From NCBI RefSeq assembly GCF_020859565.1, contig NZ_JAJHUO010000031.1, forward strand, positions 58,174 through 122,173: a stretch of DNA of 64,000 nt. Direction: 5' to 3'. Each line of letters opens with the position of its first letter. The stretch's first letter is position 1. Below, piece by piece: positions 7,141 to 15,736 of this stretch. The DNA comes from Saccharothrix luteola. GTDB lineage: Bacteria; Actinomycetota; Actinomycetes; Mycobacteriales; Pseudonocardiaceae. The notes below the pieces were generated by a model, which was given only the letters and a program-made list of their open reading frames with translations, did not search any database and was not told the origin of the DNA. The position numbers and the translations under genes were made by a program.

Positions 7141-9963
7141 TCAGGACGGCGCCGGACCTTCGTTGCCCGCATCCCCGGTCCTGATCGACGCCGGCTCCAG
7201 GTCGGCCAGTCGTCGGCGGACGCGCTCGGCGTCGGTGTCGCGGCCCTGTTGGCGGTAGAGGTCCAGGGCTTCCCTCCAGGCCGCGCGAGCCTGGGCGCGG
7301 TCGCCGAGTGCGAGGTGGGGGTGGGCGAGGTTGTCCAGGGTGTCGGCGGCCTCGGCGGTGTTGCCGACGGCGTGGTAGAGGTCCAGCGCCTGCCGGTAGT
7401 GGTCGACGGCCCGGTGGTGGTGGCCGGTGTGGTGCTCGATCCAGCCGAAGCTGTCCAAGGTGTCCGCCTCGCCGTCGAGGTCGTCGTGGCGGCGGTACAG
7501 GTCGAGGGCGGCTTGGCAGTGCTCGCGGGCGACTTCGTACTCACCCAGGCGGGCGGCGTGCCAGCCCACCATGTTGAGCGCGGTGGCCTCCCACACCGGG
7601 GAGCCGAGGGCGCGGAAGAGGTCCAGGGCGTGCCGGGCGTGGTCGAGGGCCTTGCGGTCGTTGCCGCGTTGCTCCCAGGCCCACGTGAGGGCGTGGTGGG
7701 TGTGGGCCTGCTGCGCGAGGTCGTGGTGCTGCCGGGCCAGTGCGAGGGCCTGGTGGAGGTGGTCGATGGCCCGCTCGTGCCGCTCCAGTTCGGCGTGGGC
7801 GTGGCCCAGGAGCCGGTGGGCGAGGATGCGCGTGCCGGGGTCGGGCAGGTGGGTGGCGGCCTCGGTCGCGGCCTGCCACACCGCGAGATCGTCGTGGATG
7901 CGCCCGCGCAGGCGGTGGAACGTGCCCAGGGTCCAGGCGATCTGCCACACCACCCGGTGGTGGCGCCGGGCGACCGCGTCCTGGTGGACGGCCAGGAGGT
8001 GCGGGTGGTGGGCGTCCATCCAGGCCAGGGCGGTCGCGCGGTCGGGCAGCGGGTGGGGCCGGGCGCCGGGCGCGGGCGGGCCGAGCCGGATCGGTGGGCG
8101 GTAGGGGTTCAGCAGGTGGTCGGCGGTGTGGGCGGTGTGCAGGTAGAAGTCCGCCACCCGTTCCAGCGCGGCTTCCCGCGCCGGTTCCGGCAGGTGTCCG
8201 TCCGCGGTCGTGGCGTAGGCGCGGACCAGGTCGTGCATCGCGTAGCGACCGTGTGGGTGCCGGTCCAGCAGCGAGTGGTCCTCCAGCACGCGCAGGGCCT
8301 TGCGCGCCTCGGTCGGGGGCAGGTCGGTGAGGGAGGCGGCGGCGGGCAGGTCGATGTCCGGTCCGGGCGCGATCCCGAGCAGCGCGAACACCATCCGCTG
8401 CCGCGCGGTGAGGTGGCGCAGCGACCACGACAGCACCGCGGGCAGGCTGGCGGTGAGGTCGGTGTCGTGGTCGAGCATCTCCAGGCCCGCCTCGCGCAGT
8501 TCCGCGGCCAACTCGGCCAACGGCAGTCGGGGACGGGTGGCGGCGTGCCGCGCGGTGATGGCCAGGGCCAGGGGGTGCCGACCGCACAGCCCGACCAGCT
8601 CGTCGACGGCGTCGGGTTCGGCGTCGGTGCGGTTCTGGCCGAGGCGTGCGGCCAGCAGGGCGCGGGACTCCGCGGGCGTGAGCACGCCCAGGGGCAGGTG
8701 GTGCGCGCCGTGCCGGTCGATCAGCGACGGCAGGCTGGTGCGGCTGGTGACCAGCACGGTGCAGGTGGGGTTGCCCGGGAGCAGCGGCACGACCTGGTCC
8801 GCGGACGCGGCGTTGTCCAGCAGCACCAGCGCACGCCGCCCGGCCATCAGGTTGCGGTACAGGGTGCCCGGGTCCGCCTGGGCGCCGTCGGTGGTGGCGC
8901 CCAGGGCGGTGAGGAAGCCGCGCAGCGCGTCGGCCGGGTCGGTCGGCTCCCCGGTGGGGCTGAACCCGTGCAGGTCCACGAACAGCTGCCCGTCGGGGAA
9001 CCGGTGCAGGTTGCGGTGCGCCCAGGCCAGCGCGAGCCAGGTCTTGCCGACCCCGCCCACCCCGCCGACCGCCGAGATCGCAGCCGTCCCCGTCCCCTGG
9101 TCGCCCGACGCCGCGACCAGGGCGCGGTCGAGCTCGGCCAGCTCGGGCACGCGGCCGGTGAACGCCGGCGGCGCCGCGGGCAGTTGGCGGGGCACCACCG
9201 GTGACCGGTCCGCCGCGGGCGAGGCCAGGTCGGGGTCCGCGGCCAGGATCCGGTGGTGCAGCTGCCGAAGGCCTGGTCCGGGCTCGGTGCCGAGTTCGTC
9301 GGCCAGTCGGGTGCGCAGCCGTCGGTACCGGTCCAGCGCGTCGGCCTGGCGACCGGCGCGGAAGAGGGCGAGCATGAGCTGGGCGGCCACGTGCTCGTTC
9401 AGCGGGTGTTCGGCGGCGCGGTCGGTCAGCTCGGGCAGCAGCGCGGCGTGCCGCCCGAGCCGCAGCGCCAGGTCCAACCGGTCGGTGTCGGCGGCGAACC
9501 GCTCCTGCTCCAGCCCGTGGCGCACCGAGGTGATCCACGGTGTGTCCAACCCGAGCAGCGCCTCGCCCCGCCAGAGCCCGGCGGCGCCCTCGGCCAGCTC
9601 CAGCGCGCGGGCTTGGTCCGTCTCGGCGCGTGCCCGCGCGACCAGCCGGCGGAACCGGTGCACGTCCACCGCTTCCTCGTCGACGACCAGCTCGTACCCG
9701 CCGGCCCGGTGCACGATGGCGGCCCGTTCGGTGGCGCGCAGGGCCCGGCGCAGGCGTGACAGGTAGCCGTAGAGGGTGCTCCGGCCGCCGGGCGGGACCC
9801 GGTCACCCCAGGCCCGGTCGAGCAGCTGGTCGGCCGACAGCCACTGGTTGGCCTCGACCAGCAGCACGGCCAGCACGCACCGCTGCCGGGCGTGACCGAG
9901 GTCCACCGGCCGCCCGCCGATCCACGCCTGCACCGGGCCCAACACGCGGAACTCCACCGTCAC
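7141..9963 (-). CDS. SARP-NB-ARC-TPR (AfsR-like) transcriptional regulator
   Basis: A 940-residue regulator. Residues 1-90 form the OmpR-like winged helix (MTVEFRVLGPVQAWIGG) and 95-245 the bacterial transcriptional activator domain. NB-ARC follows, with P-loop GGVGGVGKT at 300-308 and LVLLDNAAS as Walker B. From about 640 to the end are tetratricopeptide repeats (many ALDLYRR/ALDLYHA units). This is the AfsR/SARP large-regulator layout: ATP-dependent activators that bind 11-bp-spaced direct repeats. GTG 9963 has AAGGGGAG seven bases upstream. It is divergent from a secreted protein at 10151, and the 187-bp gap holds two 11-bp repeats (10027-10048), suggesting the secreted protein and/or the regulator itself as target. 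Confidence 0.92.
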   Translation of the reverse strand: MTVEFRVLGPVQAWIGGRPVDLGHARQRCVLAVLLVEANQWLSADQLLDRAWGDRVPPGGRSTLYGYLSRLRRALRATERAAIVHRAGGYELVVDEEAVDVHRFRRLVARARAETDQARALELAEGAAGLWRGEALLGLDTPWITSVRHGLEQERFAADTDRLDLALRLGRHAALLPELTDRAAEHPLNEHVAAQLMLALFRAGRQADALDRYRRLRTRLADELGTEPGPGLRQLHHRILAADPDLASPAADRSPVVPRQLPAAPPAFTGRVPELAELDRALVAASGDQGTGTAAISAVGGVGGVGKTWLALAWAHRNLHRFPDGQLFVDLHGFSPTGEPTDPADALRGFLTALGATTDGAQADPGTLYRNLMAGRRALVLLDNAASADQVVPLLPGNPTCTVLVTSRTSLPSLIDRHGAHHLPLGVLTPAESRALLAARLGQNRTDAEPDAVDELVGLCGRHPLALAITARHAATRPRLPLAELAAELREAGLEMLDHDTDLTASLPAVLSWSLRHLTARQRMVFALLGIAPGPDIDLPAAASLTDLPPTEARKALRVLEDHSLLDRHPHGRYAMHDLVRAYATTADGHLPEPAREAALERVADFYLHTAHTADHLLNPYRPPIRLGPPAPGARPHPLPDRATALAWMDAHHPHLLAVHQDAVARRHHRVVWQIAWTLGTFHRLRGRIHDDLAVWQAATEAATHLPDPGTRILAHRLLGHAHAELERHERAIDHLHQALALARQHHDLAQQAHTHHALTWAWEQRGNDRKALDHARHALDLFRALGSPVWEATALNMVGWHAARLGEYEVAREHCQAALDLYRRHDDLDGEADTLDSFGWIEHHTGHHHRAVDHYRQALDLYHAVGNTAEAADTLDNLAHPHLALGDRAQARAAWREALDLYRQQGRDTDAERVRRRLADLEPASIRTGDAGNEGPAPS

Positions 9964-10026
9964 CGCGCAACTCCCCTTCGCCGACCGGCCCCCGTGATCC
10001 CGGTCTAGCAGGGGCTTCGCGCGGTT

Positions 10027-10048
10027 GCAGGTTTCCCGCAGGTTTTCG
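10027..10048. promoter_or_regulatory. pair of 11-bp direct repeats in the SARP/secreted-protein gap
   Basis: GCAGGTTTCCC (10027-10037) is followed at once by GCAGGTTTTCG (10038-10048): eight identical bases repeated with an 11-bp period. SARP proteins recognise direct repeats of this spacing, so this is a candidate site for the divergent regulator at 7141-9963. Binding is inferred, not shown. Confidence 0.5.
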
Positions 10049-10150
10049 TTCGTTCGGTCGAGCAAGGTGGCGGACGTGGCGGACCGGAACGGCAGGAGCG
10101 CACGACACACCGGTCCTCGCCGCACCCCCACCACGGTCACGGAGGACTTC

Positions 10151-10942
10151 ATGCGGTTACGGCAACGAACAGTCGCGCGGCCACCGAGGAGCGGCATGCG
10201 ATCGCGACTGCTGCGCGGGACGACGGCAGCGGTGTTGGCCACGGCGATGGTCCTGCCGGTGGCGGCTCCCGGCGCGCAGGCCGCCCCCGCCGCGGCGCCG
10301 CGGTCCGGTGAGGTGTCGGCGAGCTCGGTGCAGGTGATCGTCGCGGCGGCCCAGGCGGCCTACTCGGCGTACAAGCAGTTCGCGAAGGCGGGCATGTCGG
10401 TGGAGGAGGCGACCAGGCAGATCCTCAGCGCGATCAACTCGGCCAAGAACGAGATCATCTCCCACATCGACCTCATCGCCACCGCCCAGGCCAAGGCGTG
10501 CGCGCGGGCCGCGATCATCGACTTCGCGGACATCGAGCGGTTCACGCCGGACACGCTCCAGGCATTCGCCCGCGACGCCACCGCCTGCGTCACCTACATC
10601 GACAGCCTGCTCGACGCCGTGGTCGACCCCGGCGCGATCGACCAGCTCGGGTTCGCGCTCGACGCGGTCGGCCCGGTGGCGCTGATCGCCCGCGGGCGCG
10701 CCGGCCTGACCACGCAGGGCCTGGCGGACACCCTCGTGCACGGCAACACGACGGTGATCTCCAAGCTCTCGCCGACCTGCAAGGGCGTGTACCGCGAGGG
10801 CATGCTCGAGTGGTACGGCTGCACCGCGTACAACGGCGACAAGGGACAGCACGACACGTCCGTGCAGATCGCCGCGGACCGGGCCACCGCGAACACCAGC
10901 CGCCCGGTCGCCAAGACGTCGCGGACAGTCCTGCTGTCCTGA
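10151..10942 (+). CDS. secreted protein of unknown function
   Basis: A 263-residue protein starting at ATG 10151 with GGAGGA five bases upstream. Residues 1-45 are an export signal: basic stretch, hydrophobic AAVLATAMVLPVAAP, then AQAA cleavage. The mature part is largely helical with four cysteines (KACARA, TACVTY, PTCKGVY, WYGCTAY) that could form two disulfides. No family was recognised. It is divergent from the SARP regulator and followed by a strong terminator, so it forms a single-gene unit probably controlled by that regulator. Confidence 0.8.
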   Translation: MRLRQRTVARPPRSGMRSRLLRGTTAAVLATAMVLPVAAPGAQAAPAAAPRSGEVSASSVQVIVAAAQAAYSAYKQFAKAGMSVEEATRQILSAINSAKNEIISHIDLIATAQAKACARAAIIDFADIERFTPDTLQAFARDATACVTYIDSLLDAVVDPGAIDQLGFALDAVGPVALIARGRAGLTTQGLADTLVHGNTTVISKLSPTCKGVYREGMLEWYGCTAYNGDKGQHDTSVQIAADRATANTSRPVAKTSRTVLLS

Positions 10943-10955
10943 CCCGAGGGGTGTT

Positions 10956-10993
10956 CCCGCCCGCGGCCTTCCCCCCGACGGGCCGCGGGCGGG
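10956..10993 (+). terminator. strong rho-independent terminator
   Basis: CCCGCCCGCGGCC (10956-10968) pairs with GGCCGCGGGCGGG (10981-10993), followed by GGCTTTTC. It directly follows the secreted-protein gene. Bases 10994-11219 hold no supportable gene. Confidence 0.85.
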
Positions 10994-11219
10994 GGCTTTT
11001 CCCGGGGTGGTGCGCGAGAGTCGGTCACGTGGGCCGGCGCAGCACGGTGACCGCGTGCCGCGAGGTGGTCGGCAGGCACAGCGTCGACGCGCGGCACACG
11101 GTCAGACGACCCGCCGGCCGTCGCCCAGGTGAGCGGCCCGTCGCACCCGGCGGGCCGGCAGCCCCACCCCGGTGAGGGTGGAGATGCCGGCCCGGTCGGA
11201 GTCGAGATGTGTCAGGCGA

Positions 11220-11750
11220 TCAGCGCTGCAGCGTCAGGACGCCCGGTCGGTAGGGCAGCAGGCCGTACTCCACTCCGTTGGAGCGGGGGTCGCGGCCCTG
11301 GTAGAGCAACTGGAGGTTGCGGGAGTCGATGGTCTTGGCCTGGTCGGGGTTGGTCCGGATCAGGTCGCCGTGGCTGATGTCGTTGGTCCAGGTGGCGCCG
11401 CTGTTGGCCTTGCCCGCGAAGGGGTTGCTCTCGGTGGCGGCCTGCGGGGTCCACGAACCGCCCAGGCTGCTGGACGTGAACGAGCGGAAGTAGCGGCCGT
11501 TGGCGCCGATCGCCTCGACGATCATGAGGTACTGGTTCTGGCCCTGGACCTTGTAGACCTCGACCGCTTCGAACAGGTTGTTCGTCGTGTCGCTCATGAT
11601 CGTGGTGTAGGACGAGCCGAAGCTGCCCGGGAAGTTGCCGACCGGCATGACCTGGCGGTAGATCTTGCCGTTGTCACCGGCGAAGAACAGGTGCATGTTC
11701 TGGCTGTCCCCGATGATCGTCTGGTCGATGGGGCCGGTGCCTATCAGGTC
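11220..11750 (-). pseudogene. C-terminal half of a GH62 alpha-L-arabinofuranosidase
   Basis: About 175 residues match the C-terminal half of family GH62 enzymes: GPIDQTIIGD, MHLFFAGDNGKIYR, FEAVEVYKVQGQNQYL, NPFAGKANSGATW and a YGLLPYRPGVLTLQR end. GH62 catalytic domains are about 300 residues and secreted; here the signal peptide and N-terminal half are gone. Upstream of about 11750 the reading frame continues into unrelated sequence. Secretion is impossible and activity very unlikely. The intact family removes arabinose from xylan or arabinan. Confidence 0.85.
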
Positions 11751-11935
11751 GCCGCGTGTGGTCCGGTGGCGTGTCGACGTGTGGACCGGCGGTCTGCGGA
11801 GGCTCGAGCTCGGCCTGCCGGTCATGAATATCTTTCAGCAGGATCGTGACTGCACAGGTTCAACACATGGGCCGTGCCCACCCTCTCCAGCTACGAAGGG
11901 TAATCAGGGCGGGCGCGCGCTCCGGATCGCGAAAC

Positions 11936-11941
11936 TATGCT
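11936..11941 (+). promoter_or_regulatory. candidate -10 box for a leaderless transcript
   Basis: TATGCT lies six bases before GTG 11948, with no ribosome binding site between them. The transcript would begin at or next to the start codon. Confidence 0.4.
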
Positions 11942-11947
11942 CGGACG

Positions 11948-12952
11948 GTGCACCTGGACCAACCTGAACTCGCCGAGCTGTGGCGGCTGGCCCGCGAGAC
12001 CCTGGAGGGTGGCGGCCGGTCTGCGTTCAGCATTCGCGTCGAGGACGAGAAGACCGCCGCGGCGCTCACCGAACTGCTGCGCAAGCCGGTCGCGCACCCG
12101 GCCCGCCGGCAGATCTCCCTGGCGCGTCTGGACGAGCACGTCCGATCGCACGGCAGCACGCTGGCCGAGGTGCTCGAAGCGTTGCACGGCAGGCCGATCG
12201 GCATGTCCACCGCCGAGGAGGCCTCGACAGCCGACGCCGTGCTGAAGTTCGCACTGCGTCAGCACAACCTGCTGCACGAACCGTGGGCCGCACCGTGGAT
12301 CGCGCACGTGCGCCGGTACGGCAAGATCCCACAACCGGCGTTGCCGATGCTCGCCAACCAGGCGGCCTGGGTACTCGGCAGGCTCGGGCCGACCACGACC
12401 CGGTTCGCCCTGGCCGGCAACGACCTCGACGAGGGACGGCCGCTCGCCCGGATCGTGGGCAAGGCGCTCGAACTCATGGGCACGACCTGGGAGCAGGCTG
12501 GAATCCTCAAGGACGCCTATAGCGACCCGGTGCTGACCTCCCAGGGCTACCTGACGCTGAACGACATCCTCGAGACCCCGGAGATCACCGTTGTCCGGAG
12601 CCCACGCCTGCTCGAATCCGGCGTGCCCGGCCCGTTGATGGTGCTCCCGAACGGCCTGACCGCACAGGCCAAGCACCACCTCATCGGCAAGGTGGTCCGC
12701 TGCCACAACGACTTCACACCGGACGGCATCCGCGCGACCAACGACATCCTCGCCTGGACCGACGGCACGGCGTGGCGCATGTCGGCGACCGACTACCGCG
12801 AGGCCGTCACCACCCTGATCGCCCGCGGCGTCGAACTGCCGACGTTGAACAACGGCCCTGCGGAGGCCACCTGGGATCCCGACCTGGCCAAGACCATGAC
12901 CACCACGGGCCTGATGGTCACCGAGGAGCACGTGCTGCCGTCACTCCTCTGA
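11948..12952 (+). CDS. orphan JetD-like (TIGR02679/DUF2399) protein
   Basis: A 334-residue protein resembling TIGR02679: N-terminal DUF3323-like region (LAELWRLARETLEGGG, RRQISLARLDEHVRS) and C-terminal DUF2399 region (WRMSATDYREAV, ATWDPDLAKTM, VTEEHVLPSLL). These proteins are the JetD-type, Toprim-like nuclease subunit of Wadjet systems and normally sit with JetA, JetB and the SMC-like JetC. No such genes are present here. The acidic motif usually reading HGDFD is HNDFT (253-257), so one metal-binding aspartate appears lost. Start GTG 11948 fits the family start and a leaderless promoter; ATG codons at 11846 or 11867 are possible. It stands between a broken GH62 gene and transposon debris. 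Confidence 0.6.
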   Translation: MHLDQPELAELWRLARETLEGGGRSAFSIRVEDEKTAAALTELLRKPVAHPARRQISLARLDEHVRSHGSTLAEVLEALHGRPIGMSTAEEASTADAVLKFALRQHNLLHEPWAAPWIAHVRRYGKIPQPALPMLANQAAWVLGRLGPTTTRFALAGNDLDEGRPLARIVGKALELMGTTWEQAGILKDAYSDPVLTSQGYLTLNDILETPEITVVRSPRLLESGVPGPLMVLPNGLTAQAKHHLIGKVVRCHNDFTPDGIRATNDILAWTDGTAWRMSATDYREAVTTLIARGVELPTLNNGPAEATWDPDLAKTMTTTGLMVTEEHVLPSLL

Positions 12953-12975
12953 CGGCGAACCGCTTCACGTCCCGC

Positions 12976-14140
12976 CACCTGCCGCGAATGTCGTCCGTGC
13001 AGGTCAGGCGGGGTGGTGGTGCTCGTTGGGGATGTCGCCGAGTCGTTGCCGTCGGCGGATGTCGAGTCGGGTGACCGCTGTTTGATCGGTGGTCGGTTGT
13101 GGCAGTGGTTGTAGCGGTCGGGTGTTGGTGATGCCTTGGTGGGGTCGGTGGGTGGTGTAGGAGTGCTCGTACTGGCGTAGTGCGTGGAGATGTGCGGGAT
13201 GTGGATTCCGCTGAGGACGACCCTAGTGCCCGTGTCGGCGAGGGTGTCGTCGAATTGGGCGGGGTGCTTGCGGTCGTGGTCGCGGATCGGGATCCGTGTG
13301 TGTCGGCCTTCGTCTTCGAGGTCCATGACGAGGTTCCTGGTGGCTTGGGCGACGCGGGAGCGGTGGGGTGTGCGGTGGTGTTGAGGACGTGGATCCGGCG
13401 GTTGGCGTGTTCGATGGCCGTGAGCACGTACAGGTGGGCTTCGCTTTACGTGTGGGTCTCGACGAAGTCGTAGGCCAGTAGGGCGTCGGCTTGGGAGTGG
13501 AGGAAGGCCGACCAGGTGGTCGTGGTGCGCTCGGGTGTCGGGTCGGCCCCGGCGTCCTGGAGGATCTGCCAGACCGTGGAGGCCGCGACCTTGATGCCGA
13601 GGACGAGGAGTTGGCCGTGGATGCGGCGGTGGCCCCAGGTGGGATTCTCTCGTGCCAGGCGCAGCTCCAGGAGTCGGATCGAGCGGGTGGTCCGTGGTCG
13701 GCCGGGACTGTTGGGGCGGGATCTGGCTGCGTGGCGGTGGGCGAGGAGGTCTCGGTCTCACCGCAGGATCGTCTCCGGGCGTACCAGTGGTCGGAGTCGA
13801 CGAAGCGCTTGCATCGGGAGTCGGTGCGGCAGTGCCGCGAGGAACGCTCGGTCGGCGGGGGAGAACCGTCGACGGGCGTTGCCCAGCTTGGCGTTCCAAG
13901 ACGGTGATCTGGTGCCGTGACGCCAGGATTTCCGTGTCCTTGTCCCGGTCGCTCATGGCAGCAGAAGCAGCAAAACGAAGGCGTTGGTCACCCTGAGGTA
14001 GGCCAGTCGGAGCAGCACAGCCGGTCATCATGCCGTGCTGGACGACATCACGCGGATGGCAACCGTGGCCCGTGAGCGCTTCGGACGCTTGGGCTGCGTA
14101 GGCCTTTTACCTGCGTGGATGAGGTTATCGGCATGCACAA
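12976..14140 (-). mobile_element. IS family A, nearly full-length but decayed (copy C)
   Basis: The most complete copy of a repeated integrase-type element. On the minus strand, 14031 downward shows SDRDKDTEILASRHQITVLE, then a scrambled middle, then NLVMDLEDEGRHTRIPIRD and VVLSGIHIP near the end, in at least three different frames. The right end is 12976-13008 and the left end 14109-14136; these ends are imperfect inverted repeats of each other (ACCTGCCG outer block, TGCAGGT inner block). Many frameshifts make it inactive. Confidence 0.8.
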
Positions 14141-14950
14141 CGTCACGGCACTCGGCCGAGGGACGTCAGCGGGCGGTGCGGCTGGTCGAGGAGCACCGGG
14201 AGGAATACCCGTCGTGGTCCCGGGACCACGACGGAGGAGTCCGCGGAACTCAAGCGCCTCAACCGTGAGGTGGTGGAACCAAAGCGTGTCAACGAGATCC
14301 TGCGATCGGCGACCTTCTTCGCGGCGGAGCTCGACCGCCCTCCCGGCGGTGATCACCTATGTCGACGAGCACAGGGACCGGTTCGGGGTCGAGCCGATCT
14401 GTCGTGTCCTGCGTCGGGGCAGGCGTGGCGATCGCCCCGTCCACCTACTACGCCGCCATGGCCCGTACCGCCTCGGCGCGTACCGTCCGCGACGAGGAGA
14501 CGCGCGAGGAGGTTCTGTCCGTGTGGCGGGAGAACCGCCAGGTCTGCGGAGCAGGGAAGATCTGGATCACGTTGCGCCAGAGGGGGATCACGGTCGCCCG
14601 GTGCACGGTCGAGCAGTTGATGCGCGAGCTGGGCCTCAGCGGTGTGATGCGCGGCCGTCCCCGCCGCACCACGATCCCGGCCAGGGACGGGTGCCGCGCC
14701 CGCGACCTGGTCGACCGGGACTTCACTGCGGGACGGCCGGACGCGTTGTGGGTGGCGGATTTCACCTACGTGCCTACCCGGTCGGGCACCGTCCACGTCG
14801 CGTTCGTCATCGACGTCTTCTCCCGCCGGATCGTGGGCTGGAAGGCCGACACCTCCATGCGCACCGCGCTGGAGATGGCGTTGTGGACCCGCGGGCACAC
14901 AGGCCACCCGATCACGGCGGGGTTGATCCACCACTCGGACGCGGGTCTCT
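14141..14950 (+). mobile_element. IS3-family remnant, truncated in the catalytic domain
   Basis: OrfA tail (RAVRLVEEHREEYPSW; KRVNEILRSATFFAAELDRP at 14280-14340) and OrfB (ITYVDEHRDRFGVEPICRVL, then VAIAPSTYYA, WVADFTYVPTRSGTVHVAFV, VFSRRIVGWK) are separated by frameshifts. OrfB ends abruptly after LIHHSDAG, exactly where the second catalytic Asp motif and SQY should continue. The remaining ~90 bases to the MerR promoter are unrelated. Inactive. Confidence 0.8.
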
Positions 14951-15026
14951 CGCTGAGAGAAGCAGAAGCCGGCACTCGCCGACAGCAGGGACGTCGTCGC
15001 GGCCAACCGAACTGGGAGGTGAAGCT

Positions 15027-15058
15027 GACACTGTCATATTGACAGTGTCGGTTATAGT
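15027..15058 (+). promoter_or_regulatory. operator palindrome and -10 box of the MerR/VWA operon
   Basis: GACACTGTCA (15027-15036) and TGACAGTGTC (15040-15049) are perfect 10-bp arms around TAT. TATAGT (15053-15058) is a good -10 box seven bases from GTG 15065, so the message is probably leaderless. The palindrome sits where MerR proteins bind, next to the -10 element. This points to autoregulation. Confidence 0.7.
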
Positions 15059-15064
15059 CGTGTC

Positions 15065-15736
15065 GTGAGCGACGAGGAGCTGTGGACGATCGGGCAGCTG
15101 CCGGACCGGGTCGCCGCGCTGCTCGCCGACGACTACGAGGGCCAGCGGAGCGGCCGGGTGCGGGAGTTGCCGAACGGGCGCGCCATCCGGTGGTACACGA
15201 CCATCGGGTTGGTGGATCGGCCGGTGGCATACCGGGGACGCACCGCGCTGTACGGGCGGCGGCACCTGCTCCAGGTGGTCGCGGTCAAGAAGTTGCAGGC
15301 GGCGGGGCACACGCTGGCGGAGATCCAGGCGGTAGTGGTGGGCGCGGACGGCGGCAGGCTCGCCGAGTTGGCCGGGGTGACCCGGCAGGTCGAGCCGGCT
15401 GGACGAGCCGAACCCGCGGGACGGTCGGACGACGGTGCCGCGGCGTCCCGCAGCGGGGCCTTCTGGCGCGACCGGCCCGCGTCGTCGCCACCCGCGCCAC
15501 CCGCAGCGATGCCGCCGGCCGCTCCCGCACCGGTGGCCTCCGCACCCCCGGCCGCCGGCGGCACCCGGGTCGTGCCCGGTCTGCGCCTGGGACCCGGCGT
15601 CACCCTCGTGCTCCACGCCGCCGACCGCGTCCCCGACGCGACCGAACTCGCCGCCATCGAAACCGCCGCGGCACCCCTGCTCGACCTGCTCGCCCGCACG
15701 GGTCTGGCCCCGACCACTGGAGAGGACAACGGATGA
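15065..15736 (+). CDS. MerR-type regulator of the VIT/VWA operon
   Basis: A 223-residue protein. Residues 5-95 are a MerR-like winged helix (LWTIGQLPDRVAALL, RAIRWYTTIGLVDRPVAYRGR, YGRRHLLQVVAVKKLQAAGH, TLAEIQAV). A proline/alanine-rich linker (about 115-180) and a C-terminal block (LRLGPGVTLVLHAADR) follow; the latter may be the sensing or interaction part. It begins at a leaderless GTG and its stop overlaps the ATG of the downstream VIT/VWA gene (ATGA), so the two proteins are made together. It probably represses or activates its own operon through the palindrome at 15027-15049. Confidence 0.8.
   Translation: MSDEELWTIGQLPDRVAALLADDYEGQRSGRVRELPNGRAIRWYTTIGLVDRPVAYRGRTALYGRRHLLQVVAVKKLQAAGHTLAEIQAVVVGADGGRLAELAGVTRQVEPAGRAEPAGRSDDGAAASRSGAFWRDRPASSPPAPPAAMPPAAPAPVASAPPAAGGTRVVPGLRLGPGVTLVLHAADRVPDATELAAIETAAAPLLDLLARTGLAPTTGEDNG

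Noticed and set aside
7249..9204. Very long plus-strand open frame opposite the SARP regulator
   Set aside because: It is the antisense shadow of a high-GC gene: it lacks any family motif and the minus strand carries clear SARP, NB-ARC and TPR domains.
10027..14136. Short repeated sequences considered as a CRISPR array
   Set aside because: The 11-bp tandem units have no spacers, and the longer repeats are transposon ends lying far apart.
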